NCBI RefSeq assembly: GCF_024586915.1
Contig: NZ_JANBVS010000001.1
Span: 372,001 to 436,000 of the forward strand
DNA: 64,000 bases
Source of the DNA: Bradyrhizobium sp. SRS-191
GTDB lineage: Bacteria; Pseudomonadota; Alphaproteobacteria; Rhizobiales; Xanthobacteraceae
Direction of reading: 5' to 3'
Each line of letters opens with the position of its first letter. Within the stretch, counting starts at the first letter, position 1. Below the pieces are notes generated by a model. The model had not been told where the DNA came from and did not search any database. It saw only the letters and a program-made list of their open reading frames with translations. A program made the position numbers and the translations under genes. Positions 25,906 through 39,644 of the stretch are shown here, piece after piece.

Positions 25906-26067
25906 ATGTTTGAATTGGTTGTTTTGACCGCAATCTGTTGCATTGCCGCCGTGGCCGTCGTGACCTTTTATCAGCGTCGCCAGGACGTCCTGTACGGCCC
26001 TTACATCGAGGACATCGCCCGCAGCCCGGCGCTGCGCGACGAGGGGATCGAAGCCTCCTCATCCTGA
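25906..26067 (+). CDS. Small single-pass membrane protein
   Basis: This is a 53-residue protein with one transmembrane helix (about residues 4-22, LVVLTAICCIAAVAVVTFY) followed by a basic QRR and a polar tail. The ATG at 25906 has GGAG nine bases upstream, so the longer frame from 25858 is not used. The function is unknown. It follows the 32-residue gene by 138 bp. Confidence 0.6.
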   Translation: MFELVVLTAICCIAAVAVVTFYQRRQDVLYGPYIEDIARSPALRDEGIEASSS

Positions 26068-26149
26068 TCCCACGGCGCACATCCGCGAAGCACCCGCGCC
26101 CCGGCGAGATCCTCGCCGTCGCGGCCGAGGCGTCGCTGCGCGTCAGCCG

Positions 26150-26359
26150 TCACAGGCTGCGGCCGTGCCCGTCACTGATCAGCGCGTCGAGCCGGTCGGG
26201 GCTGATGTTCTGTCCGCCGGGCGTCTGGATGCTCACGCAGGCGGCGCCGAGCCGCAGATAGGTATTGGCCGTGAGCAGCGCGTCCTGCGCGCTGCGGCAC
26301 CGGATGGTGGCGATCGCGTTGAGATTCTCGGCGCGGACGGTGAACGACGCGGCAGCCAT
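26150..26359 (-). CDS. Small rhizobial hypothetical protein
   Basis: This is a 69-residue protein starting at the ATG at 26359. The core FTVRAENLNAIATIRCRSAQDAL resembles a small alphaproteobacterial family that I know only as hypothetical. There is no signal or membrane segment in this form; the longer frame to 26473 adds a non-conserved leader. Alternating beta and helix stretches suggest a compact alpha/beta fold. The function is unknown. Confidence 0.6.
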   Translation of the reverse strand: MAAASFTVRAENLNAIATIRCRSAQDALLTANTYLRLGAACVSIQTPGGQNISPDRLDALISDGHGRSL

Positions 26360-26494
26360 GAACAGCCCGTGTGCAGCTAACGGCAGGATGAAGCCGTAGC
26401 TTATGCAGCGAGCTCGGACGGTCTCATTGAGCTGGATCAAACGGCCAGCGCGTCCCCGCCGGCCGGACCCCACCTCGCGCCGCAGCTCCCAGGC

Positions 26495-26980
26495 TCACCC
26501 CCGGTTCAGCGACAGGCTGATGCGCGTGACGATGCCGTCCCAGTCTCGCTCCCAGGCCCGGGGGTAGTTGATCAGCACGCAGTGCACGTAACCGCCGGCG
26601 AAGTTGCAGCGATTGTACCAGACATAGTCGCCCTTGTAGCTCGACACCGCGAAGAAGCGCGAGGTCACGCGCTTGTACTGGATGTTCGGCGGCGGGTTCT
26701 TCCTGGCAAGGAACCGGGCCGGCGATTCGCCGTCGCTGGGGGCCGACTGCACCGTCAGATTGGCGCGGCCGTCGGAGGTCTGGAAGCGCTGACCGTAGCC
26801 ATCTGGCTGGCCGGCCGTGTCGCTGAAGATCGAGGCGGGAATGTCGACCGAGGTGCCGGTCTCCGGAATCCGGTAGGTGGTCCAGCGCACCGGCTCCGCC
26901 TGCGCGGCGGCGCTCCAGCTGGCGGCAAGGGTGAGAAGGGTCAGACGCGCCAGAGCCCTGATCATCGAAGTCATGTTCAT
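26495..26980 (-). CDS. Secreted hypothetical protein
   Basis: This is a 161-residue protein with a clear Sec signal peptide (MIRALARLTLL core, cleavage after AAAQA near residue 30). The mature part starts EPVRWTTYRIPETGTSVDIP and carries two cysteines in NRCNFAGGYVHC, likely to form a disulfide. An aromatic-rich SSYKGDYVWYNRC stretch sits before it. I know similar secreted rhizobial proteins only as hypotheticals. Starts at 26980 and 26974 are equally possible; the longer frame to 27166 is not supported. It is a single gene on the minus strand. Confidence 0.68.
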   Translation of the reverse strand: MNMTSMIRALARLTLLTLAASWSAAAQAEPVRWTTYRIPETGTSVDIPASIFSDTAGQPDGYGQRFQTSDGRANLTVQSAPSDGESPARFLARKNPPPNIQYKRVTSRFFAVSSYKGDYVWYNRCNFAGGYVHCVLINYPRAWERDWDGIVTRISLSLNRG

Positions 26981-28364
26981 CGTCCCGAACGGCATGGAAA
27001 GACTCGAGGCTAGCCCGTCTTCGCGGCCCCGCGAAGGCATGTCTCCACCCCCGCCGGGGAGAACGCGCAGTACCGCCGCAAGGTTCATGATCGACGGCGC
27101 CCTCGTCGCGCACAGGCCGGAAGCTGACTCACCCAGCGACGCCGCAGGACGGCAACACGCGTTCAAAGGCCGGGGTTGATCTCCAGCACCCCGGGCAACT
27201 CATCCACTGAGGATCCCGTTTTGCCAGCGACGTCAGCTGCCTCGGCGCGATCAGGTCGAACCTTCAAGAAATTTCGCTTGCTATTTTTCCGATTTTCGGA
27301 AATGATGCAGCCATCCCGTCCTCGTGAGAGGGACGCTTCGCGATCGTCACGAACGTGGAGGGCGGGATGCGGTGGCCGCCATCTTTCGCAGCGTGCTTCG
27401 ATGCGCGCGGACGAACGGCAGGTGGCGGACGTGAAGACGCGTGGTCCTGGCGCCCCGACGCTGGCGCTAAGCCTTTGGGTGATGATGATCCCCGGGGGCG
27501 ACGGTGGCTAAATAGCCGGACACCGAGGAGAGCGCGAGATAAGCGTTAAGACCACCGCGCAGGGAATGCCGGGTTTGCCCGGCTCGACCTGTGGTGACTG
27601 CCGCCTGCTTTTTTTTCTGCAGGCGGGCCATGGGTTGCGGCCAGCGCCCGGCATTCCCTGCGCCCTCTTCTTCGATGAGGGTTTCTGCAACAAGACCTGG
27701 GCCTGTGGGGCCGCGGGAACGTTGATGCTTGCTTGTGACATATTCGTCATATCCGATGCCCGACATCGGCTGTTGTCGCGGCGGCACCGCGCTGGGGCGA
27801 CGAGGATTGTGCGGCCGTTGTTTGACATGTGCATCCACAGCGGGATTGCGCCGGCGATCTTCCGGGGCTGTCGACCACATGATACCGGTCATGCCATCGA
27901 TGCCCCGCGAGTCCGAGGCGGCTCCGCCACAGGCGTTAAGCTTTCGCCACATATCGGCCGGCGGCGAGATGACCAGCCCCGATACTTCGAGTTGCTTTTG
28001 CAACCCGACCGTTGCCGCCCGCGCGACAGGCTCGATGCGGAGCGCGCGACGTCGCAAATGCGCTTCCACGCAGCAATTAAGCTTAAGAACGTGCGGTACG
28101 CGGGCGCAACAACCTGTCCATTTCATTCAGCAGCCGTGACGTGCAACAATACTGAGCGCAACTTTCGTCAACCTCAGATTTATTTAACTGATCTTTTACT
28201 TTCCTCAACTTTGCCCCAAATTTTGCACGATGCTGGGTTCCACTTTCATAATTAGAACTCTTCTCGGACCCTACAAAATGGCCGTCCCAGAATGGGTTCT
28301 AATAGCCTCGGATATACTTTCATCACTCACTCTCCGTCTTCGTTTCGCGTACAGAGGTCCAACA
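26981..28364. other. Gene-poor, repeat-bearing stretch
   Basis: There are 1384 bases without a convincing gene. The middle is a dispersed repeat (27557-27663). The right end, about 28070-28360, is clearly AT-richer than the surroundings and should hold the promoter of the small membrane gene at 28365. Several open frames cross the stretch but lack ribosome sites and have atypical composition. Confidence 0.6.
27557..27663. repeat. Dispersed repeat with 17-bp inverted ends
   Basis: The perfect arms are GCGCAGGGAATGCCGGG at 27557-27573 and its complement at 27647-27663. A second inner pair (CCGCCTGC and GCAGGCGG) flanks a run of eight or nine T. Six-frame translations of this element give the familiar spurious ORF fragments seen repeatedly in Bradyrhizobium genomes. 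Confidence 0.8.
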
Positions 28365-28520
28365 ATGACAACCCTGACAAAGGCTCTCCCGACCCACATC
28401 GAAGAGACCCGCATCGACTCCGAGAAGCTGCGGACGATCCTGATGCTGTGCGCCGCCACGGCGTTCGGCTTCTTCCTTCATTCGACCTACGGTCTCGATC
28501 TCAGCTACGCCTTCTTCTGA
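28365..28520 (+). CDS. Small membrane protein
   Basis: This is a 51-residue protein from the ATG at 28365, with AGAGG eight bases upstream. A polar N-terminal half (MTTLTKALPTHIEETRID) is followed by one hydrophobic helix (about 25-42) and a Tyr/Phe-rich end. The function is unknown. It has its own AT-rich upstream region and is followed by an imperfect GC hairpin (about 28530-28551), so it looks like a single unit. Confidence 0.62.
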   Translation: MTTLTKALPTHIEETRIDSEKLRTILMLCAATAFGFFLHSTYGLDLSYAFF

Positions 28521-28777
28521 TTTGATCGGTCCGCCGGCATCACCGGCCGGACTCTTCATTGCCGGACGCGATCGTCGTCCTCTCCGGCTCGCGGGGTCAT
28601 GGATCGCCCCGCGCGTCGCCTTCCCCGAGTGTCACGCGAAGATCACGGCGAGTGCCGCCACCACAGGCTTGATCGCGCTTTTGCACAGCCTGGCCGCACC
28701 GCTCCCACAATTTCGCCGCGACCGCGCGAGACGCTCGGCAGTGTCAAGATTTCGCTTGGTTGAGGACGAGTAGCGTC

Positions 28778-29050
28778 ATGCGTTCGCCAGTCTATGATCT
28801 CTACCAGATGAAGCAGGATCGCTTGCCGAAGGGCGCCCGTTCGGCATGGCTGCGCACGCGGCCCAACGAGCCGCCGCCGGCGGCCGATGACTGGATCTTC
28901 GTCGGCAAGGAGCGGCATCCCAGCCGCTGGACCATTGCCGAGATGACAGAGAAGGGCACCTGCTATCGCGAGATTCCGATCTGGCTGTCGAGCCGGCGCA
29001 GCATGATGGCGGCCGCGTCCGACAACGCCGTCCAGACGCCGGCCGCCTGA
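28778..29050 (+). CDS. Small hypothetical protein
   Basis: This is a 90-residue soluble protein. The ATG at 28778 has GAGGA twelve bases upstream; an in-frame start at 28760 would add six residues. It is rich in Pro, Arg and Trp (ADDWIFVGKERHPSRWTIAEM) with a small helical C-terminus. I do not recognise it. It converges on the PRC-barrel gene with a 13-bp gap. Confidence 0.55.
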   Translation: MRSPVYDLYQMKQDRLPKGARSAWLRTRPNEPPPAADDWIFVGKERHPSRWTIAEMTEKGTCYREIPIWLSSRRSMMAAASDNAVQTPAA

Positions 29051-29063
29051 GCCGCGCCTGCGG

Positions 29064-29447
29064 CTAGGCCAGCTTGACGCCGTAATAATCGTCGACCTTG
29101 CGGCCGGTCGCGAGGTCGCCCCAATCCCACTCGCGCTCGTCGGAATATTTCGGCGCGCCGCGAAGCTGGTCCTCGGTGACGCCGGTGACATAGCCGCCGA
29201 GCCGGGTGTCGTATTTCAGCGACTGCCACGGCAACGGATAGTGCTCGTTGCCGAGCCCGAGAAAGCCGCCGAAGGCGAGCACCGCGTAGGAGACGCGGCC
29301 GCTGATCTTGTCGATCATCACCCGCTCGATCGTGCCGATCTTGTTGTCGTCGGCGCCATAGACGGCCGTCCCTTCGACCTTGTCGCTGCCGATCAGATTG
29401 CCGTATTCGCGCTGGTCCAGCATGGACGTGTCGAGCATGGATGTCAT
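29064..29447 (-). CDS. PRC-barrel domain protein
   Basis: This is a 127-residue soluble protein. The ATG at 29447 follows GGAGG six bases upstream. A PRC-barrel fold covers about residues 12-85 (LIGSDKVEGTAVYGADDNKIG, then RVMIDKISGRVSYAVLAFGGFLG). A short acidic helix ends the protein. Stand-alone PRC-barrel proteins in rhizobia are often part of the general stress response; their molecular role is not known. An almost perfect EcfG-type promoter lies 28-53 bases upstream, at 29475-29500. Confidence 0.82.
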   Translation of the reverse strand: MTSMLDTSMLDQREYGNLIGSDKVEGTAVYGADDNKIGTIERVMIDKISGRVSYAVLAFGGFLGLGNEHYPLPWQSLKYDTRLGGYVTGVTEDQLRGAPKYSDEREWDWGDLATGRKVDDYYGVKLA

Positions 29448-29474
29448 TGTCAGCCTCCGTTGGTTGAGACGAGG

Positions 29475-29500
29475 AACGTGCGGGCGGTCACCGGCGTTCC
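29475..29500 (-). promoter_or_regulatory. EcfG-type stress promoter of the PRC-barrel gene
   Basis: Read on the minus strand: GGAAC, seventeen bases, then CGTT. This is the consensus of EcfG sigma-factor promoters in alphaproteobacteria, with the -10 box 28 bases before the ATG. Confidence 0.72.
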
Positions 29501-29517
29501 GCGCTCTTGTTGTCGCG

Positions 29518-29685
29518 TCACTTCGATGCCGGGCGTATGCCATACTGCCTTTCAGGATCGCGCGTCGCCTCATGCGTGGGCGACTGGGGCGAGGTCGTCT
29601 GGTGGACGCGCTGCGCCCGCTCCTTGTCGGCCGGCTGCTCCTCGCCGCGTCCGGTCCTGACGATACCCTGGTCGTGCTGTGCCAT
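29518..29685 (-). CDS. Small hydrophilic protein
   Basis: This is a 55-residue frame whose ATG at 29685 has AGGAGA six bases upstream. The product begins MAQHDQGIVRTGRGEEQPAD and is very polar and low in hydrophobic residues, so it is probably disordered. It starts 24 bp after the stop of the DUF6894-like gene on the same strand, so the two are likely co-transcribed. The function is unknown; small polar proteins of this kind often belong to stress regulons. Confidence 0.6.
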   Translation of the reverse strand: MAQHDQGIVRTGRGEEQPADKERAQRVHQTTSPQSPTHEATRDPERQYGIRPASK

Positions 29686-29708
29686 TGGAATCTCCTGTTC
29701 GATTTCAG

Positions 29709-29939
29709 CTAGTGAAGGACGTCGAGCGGAACGCGGCAGATCTCGTCCCCCTCTTCATTGGTCACCAGCACCGCGTAGTTCTGATTGCGCAGCTCCGGAT
29801 GATCCGCGGCCAACTGGCGCGCGATCACGTCGGCCGAGTCCATCGCCTCGACGTCACCCGGGAGTTCGACGTAGCGCTCGTTTGCGATCGGCTCGCTGTT
29901 CGTCAAATCAAAGTGATAGAACGGCATCGTCCTGGCCAT
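29709..29939 (-). CDS. DUF6894-like small protein
   Basis: This is a 76-residue protein. The ATG at 29939 follows GGAAGGGAGC closely, which fixes the start. The sequence MPFYHFDLTNSE near the N-terminus and the ending ICRVPLDVLH resemble the small rhizobial DUF6894 family. The fold and role are unknown. It begins a probable two-gene unit with the 55-residue protein, divergent from the short-chain dehydrogenase. Confidence 0.72.
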   Translation of the reverse strand: MARTMPFYHFDLTNSEPIANERYVELPGDVEAMDSADVIARQLAADHPELRNQNYAVLVTNEEGDEICRVPLDVLH

Positions 29940-30003
29940 GCTCCCTTCCGCGGCGGCTGACAGCACGCCTCAGCCCCACCGCTGATGTTGCGCATGCCCA
30001 AAC

Positions 30004-30028
30004 GACGCCGGCAAACGGCTTTCGTTCC
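30004..30028 (-). promoter_or_regulatory. Possible EcfG-type promoter of the DUF6894-like gene
   Basis: On the minus strand GGAAC, sixteen bases, CGTC. The -10 box has one mismatch to CGTT. It points at the gene starting at 29939, 65 bases away. Confidence 0.4.
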
Positions 30029-30088
30029 CTGAACGCCGCGCCTGAGCCAATCGGTCACAAGGCCCCGGCCTCTTTTGAATAACCGGTA

Positions 30089-30113
30089 CGAACGTTCGCC
30101 GCCCACGCTCGTT
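30089..30113 (+). promoter_or_regulatory. EcfG-type promoter of the short-chain dehydrogenase
   Basis: CGAAC, sixteen bases, CGTT. The -35 has one mismatch; the spacing and -10 are exact. It lies 28 bases ahead of the ATG at 30142. Confidence 0.55.
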
Positions 30114-30141
30114 GTCGACCACCCTCAAGCGGAGCAAGCGT

Positions 30142-31155
30142 ATGGCAGACGATCGCAGATCTTCGATATCCCGCCGGCAGATGGTCGGCGGCACTGCGAC
30201 CCTCGCGGCCGCCTCATTGACGACAGCCGCAGCGAAAGGACGTGAAACGATGGCCGAGGATTCCAGGACCGCCGAACGATTGGTCGACCCGACCGACAAA
30301 TATCCGAAGCCGCCGTTCGAACGCCAATCCCAGGAGTGGCCAGGTCTCGCGAGCAAGATGTCTCCACGCCCCGATCACGGCGAGACCAGCTACAAGGGAT
30401 CCGGACGGCTTACGGGACGCAAGGCGCTGATCACGGGCGGCGACTCCGGCATGGGACGAGCGGCCGCGATCGCCTATGCCCGCGAAGGCGCTGATGTCGC
30501 CATCAACTATTACCCGACCGAGGAGCCGGACGCCCAGGAGGTCGTCGCCCTGATCCAGGCCGAAGGCCGCAAGGCGGTGGCCATTCCAGGCGACCTGCGC
30601 GACGAGCGCTTCTGTCAGCAATTGGTCCAGCAGGCGGTCGAGGCGCTCGGCGGTCTCGACATCGTCGTCAACAACGCCGCACGGCAGCAGGCGCGCCAAT
30701 CGATTCTCGACGTCTCGTCTGACGATTTCGACGCGACCATGAAGACGAACGTCTATGCACCGTTCTGGATCATCAAGGCCGCCCTGCCCCACCTCAAGCC
30801 CGGCTCGGTCATCATCGGCACCTCCTCTGAGCAGGCCTATGATCCCTCGCCGGATCTGTATGACTACGCACAGACCAAAGCCGCCACGATGAACTACGTC
30901 AAATCACTGGCCAAGCAGCTCGGTCCGAAGGGCATACGCGTCAACGCGGTGGCTCCCGGTCCGATCTGGACGCCGCTGCAGGTCTCCGGCGGAGCGACGA
31001 TGGAGAAGCTGGAGAAGTTCGGCGGCCAGACGCCGCTCGGCCGTCCGGGCCAGCCGGCCGAGCTGGGATCGATCTACGTGCAGCTTGCCGCCGCCGACGC
31101 GAGCTACGCCAATGGCCAGGTCTACGGCTCGTCGGGAGGCTCCGGGCAGCCGTAA
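30142..31155 (+). CDS. Short-chain dehydrogenase with twin-arginine-type leader
   Basis: This is a 337-residue SDR oxidoreductase of the stress-linked type seen next to general-stress genes. The cofactor motif is TGGDSGMG, followed by NNAA, and the catalytic pair is Y242 and K246 in YAQTK. The first 31 residues contain SISRRQMVGG and an Ala/Thr-rich stretch, like a Tat signal. The ATG at 30142 has GGAG eight bases upstream. A second in-frame ATG at 30250 (residue 37) has an AGGA-like site nine bases upstream and would give a cytosolic form. The substrate is unknown. Confidence 0.85.
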   Translation: MADDRRSSISRRQMVGGTATLAAASLTTAAAKGRETMAEDSRTAERLVDPTDKYPKPPFERQSQEWPGLASKMSPRPDHGETSYKGSGRLTGRKALITGGDSGMGRAAAIAYAREGADVAINYYPTEEPDAQEVVALIQAEGRKAVAIPGDLRDERFCQQLVQQAVEALGGLDIVVNNAARQQARQSILDVSSDDFDATMKTNVYAPFWIIKAALPHLKPGSVIIGTSSEQAYDPSPDLYDYAQTKAATMNYVKSLAKQLGPKGIRVNAVAPGPIWTPLQVSGGATMEKLEKFGGQTPLGRPGQPAELGSIYVQLAAADASYANGQVYGSSGGSGQP

Positions 31156-31163
31156 GGCTGCCC
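31144..31163. terminator. Hairpin over the dehydrogenase stop codon
   Basis: GGGCAGCC and GGCTGCCC pair across a four-base loop (31144-31151 and 31156-31163). It spans the TAA and faces a convergent gene. There is no U-run; terminator function is weakly supported. Confidence 0.4.
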
Positions 31164-31169
31164 TCCCGT

Positions 31170-31301
31170 TCAAATATGGGTGGTGGGCTGCGGAAGCGAA
31201 TAGGCTTCCGTATGAACCTGGCGGATGGTCGTCACCGCTGCGACCGCCGACGCCACGCTGAACGCGGTCAGCAGCGCGATGAGGATGGTGCGGGGAGTCA
31301 T
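31170..31301 (-). CDS. Small exported or membrane-anchored protein
   Basis: This is a 43-residue protein whose ATG at 31301 has GGAGG six bases upstream. The first 26 residues (MTPRTILIALLTAFSVASA...) form a signal peptide or one membrane helix, and the rest is a short polar tail. It starts 23 bp after the stop of the 64-residue gene, so one transcript is likely. The function is unknown. Confidence 0.6.
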   Translation of the reverse strand: MTPRTILIALLTAFSVASAVAAVTTIRQVHTEAYSLPQPTTHI

Positions 31302-31324
31302 GACTGAGTCCTCCATTGGCCTCG

Positions 31325-31519
31325 CTACTCGCCTGTTGGTTTCGCCCGGGGCTCGAGCATCGGCACAGCCTCCCCGTCGAGCCAGTCCTGCTCGACGGCC
31401 AGCGCACGCCAGCCCTCGGCCATCCGCCTGTAGCGGCGGAACGCGGGATCACCTTCGGCGCGCTCCGCGAGATGAAGACAGTTGTCGGCGTTTTCTCGGA
31501 ACAGATCTGATTGCTTCAT
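31325..31519 (-). CDS. Small rhizobial hypothetical protein
   Basis: This is a 64-residue soluble protein from the ATG at 31519. It begins MKQSDLFRENADNC, with a core of AFRRYRRMAEGWRALA and WLDGE near the end, a sequence type seen repeatedly in Bradyrhizobium and known to me only as hypothetical. It is mostly helical, with no signal. It is followed on the same strand by the 43-residue gene. Confidence 0.68.
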   Translation of the reverse strand: MKQSDLFRENADNCLHLAERAEGDPAFRRYRRMAEGWRALAVEQDWLDGEAVPMLEPRAKPTGE

Positions 31520-31829
31520 ATGAAATAGCTGGGAGCCGATCAGCATCGCCACAACCCGGGTTACACGATCTTAATCTTCGTGGAACGGCCCCCCTCGAAA
31601 TCCAACGACGACCCTTCGGGGCCTCCTCCTAGTTCCATGCAAAAATTTCCAGCGATCAATAGGAACGAGTTCCGTGGAAACGAGTTGAGCCGCTTGTGCC
31701 GGGTTCGAGGGGTTCCATTGGACCTTGGAAACCGGCATGCGGCTTGATTTGAGAGGTGGTCGCGGCTTGTATGCCGCAGATCTTTAGACTCGGAATCGAG
31801 TTGGCCATTGTGCTGCCCGGGGGAACTAC
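31520..31829. other. Intergenic region before the poly-HAMP kinase
   Basis: There are 310 bases between divergent genes with no further gene. The sequence GGAAC ... AGTT (31671 onward, spacing sixteen) is a weak EcfG-like candidate pointing at the kinase. The repeated GAGTTCC and GGAAA words in the same place make other regulator sites possible. Confidence 0.4.
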
Positions 31830-38126
<6,297 letters not shown>

Positions 38127-38139
38127 ACGGCTCAACATC

Positions 38140-39636
38140 ATGGAACATGAGAAGGTCAACATCCTCCTGGTTGACGACCAGCCCGCAAAGCTGCTGGCCT
38201 ATGAAGTCATCCTGAAGGACCTCAACGAGCACCTCGTGGTCGCGACCTCCGGCCGCGAGGCGCTCGAGATCCTGTTGAAGAACGAGATCTCGGTCATCCT
38301 GGTCGACGTCTGCATGCCCGAGCTGGATGGTTTCGAACTCGCGCAGATGATCCGCGAGCATCCGCGGTTCCAGAAGATCGCGATCATCTTCATCTCCGCC
38401 GTCCAGGTCAGCGATTTCGATCGGCTGCGCGGCTATGAGATGGGCGCCGTCGACTACGTGCCGGTTCCTGTGGTGCCTGAGGTGCTGCGCGCGAAGATCA
38501 AGGTGTTCACCGAGCTGTATCGCAAGACGCGCGAGCTCGAGCATTTGAACCTCGAGTTGGAGAATCGTGTTCGCGCCCGCACCGCGGAGCTGGAGAAGTC
38601 CACCGCTCGCCTGCGCGAGAGCGAGGAACGCCGCAGCATGGCCATCGCCGCCGGACGGATGGGCTCGTGGGATTGGGACGGCATCAACGGCGATTGGATG
38701 TGGGACGAAGGTCAGTACCGCATCTTCGGCGTGACCCCGCAGGGCTTCGAACTCAACAGCGTCAACATCATGGGCCTGCTGCATCCCGATGATGCCGAGC
38801 GTGCGCGGCACGTGCTGGACGAGTTCGGCCGCGGCGTGACGTCCTATGAGGCCGAATTCCGCATCAACCGGCCCGATGGCGAGGAGCGCTGGTGCGTCGG
38901 AACCGCGGCGGCAACCACGGACAGATCCGGCCGCGTGGTCCGCGTCAGCGGCGTCACGATCGACATCACCGAGCGCAAACGCGCGGAGGAGCGCCAGAAC
39001 CTGCTGACACGGGAGGTCGATCATCGCGCCAAGAATGCGCTGACGCTGGCGCAGTCGATCGTCCGCCTCACCAAGGCGGAGAACGTGCGGACCTATGTCA
39101 GCGCCGTGGAGGGCCGCATCAGCGCGCTGGCGCGTGTTCACACCATCCTCTCGCTGTCGAGCTGGCAAGGCGCAGAGATCAGCCGGCTCGTCGAAGAAGA
39201 GCTCGCGCCCTATGCCACGGGAGGTCAGGTCGGCTTCGGCGGGCCCGAGCTGCAGCTCGAACCAGCGACGGCGCAAACGCTTGCGCTGGCGCTGCACGAG
39301 CTGGTGACTAACTCCGCCAAATACGGCGCGCTTTCGGTCCGCTCCGGTCATCTGTCGGTGCAATGGACGATCGAGCCAGATCAGCGGCTCGATCTCACCT
39401 GGATCGAAACCGGTGGACCGCTGGTCCATGTGCCGACGTCGCGCGGCTTCGGCACGCGCAGCCTGATGGCGAGCGTCGAGAGCCAGCTCGGCGGCCGCGC
39501 GTTGTTTGACTGGCGTCCCGAGGGCCTGGTCTGCCGCCTCCTCGTGCCGCTCCGTCCGGGTGCTACTCCGCCGGAGACGACAAGGCCCTTCACGGTCGCC
39601 GCGCCAAAAGAAGCGCGTCAGCGCGCGGCGGGATGA
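38140..39636 (+). CDS. Receiver-PAS-HWE histidine kinase
   Basis: This is a 498-residue soluble kinase. The N-terminal receiver domain has D56 in ILVDVCMPELDG, then a coiled coil, then a PAS/PAC domain (MGSWDWDGINGDW onward). The C-terminal kinase is of the HWE family: H295 in DHRAKN, the N-box ELVTNSAKYG, and WIETGGP carrying the W-x-E signature. The ATG at 38140 lies 13 bp after the poly-HAMP kinase, so the two are one unit. The receiver could accept phosphate from that kinase. HWE kinases often act on PhyR of the general stress response. Confidence 0.9.
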   Translation: MEHEKVNILLVDDQPAKLLAYEVILKDLNEHLVVATSGREALEILLKNEISVILVDVCMPELDGFELAQMIREHPRFQKIAIIFISAVQVSDFDRLRGYEMGAVDYVPVPVVPEVLRAKIKVFTELYRKTRELEHLNLELENRVRARTAELEKSTARLRESEERRSMAIAAGRMGSWDWDGINGDWMWDEGQYRIFGVTPQGFELNSVNIMGLLHPDDAERARHVLDEFGRGVTSYEAEFRINRPDGEERWCVGTAAATTDRSGRVVRVSGVTIDITERKRAEERQNLLTREVDHRAKNALTLAQSIVRLTKAENVRTYVSAVEGRISALARVHTILSLSSWQGAEISRLVEEELAPYATGGQVGFGGPELQLEPATAQTLALALHELVTNSAKYGALSVRSGHLSVQWTIEPDQRLDLTWIETGGPLVHVPTSRGFGTRSLMASVESQLGGRALFDWRPEGLVCRLLVPLRPGATPPETTRPFTVAAPKEARQRAAG

Positions 39637-39644
39637 CAGCTTAC

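Noticed and set aside
27467-28255. Open frames across the gene-poor stretch
   Set aside because: They translate the dispersed repeat, have no ribosome site and change frame with the repeat ends.
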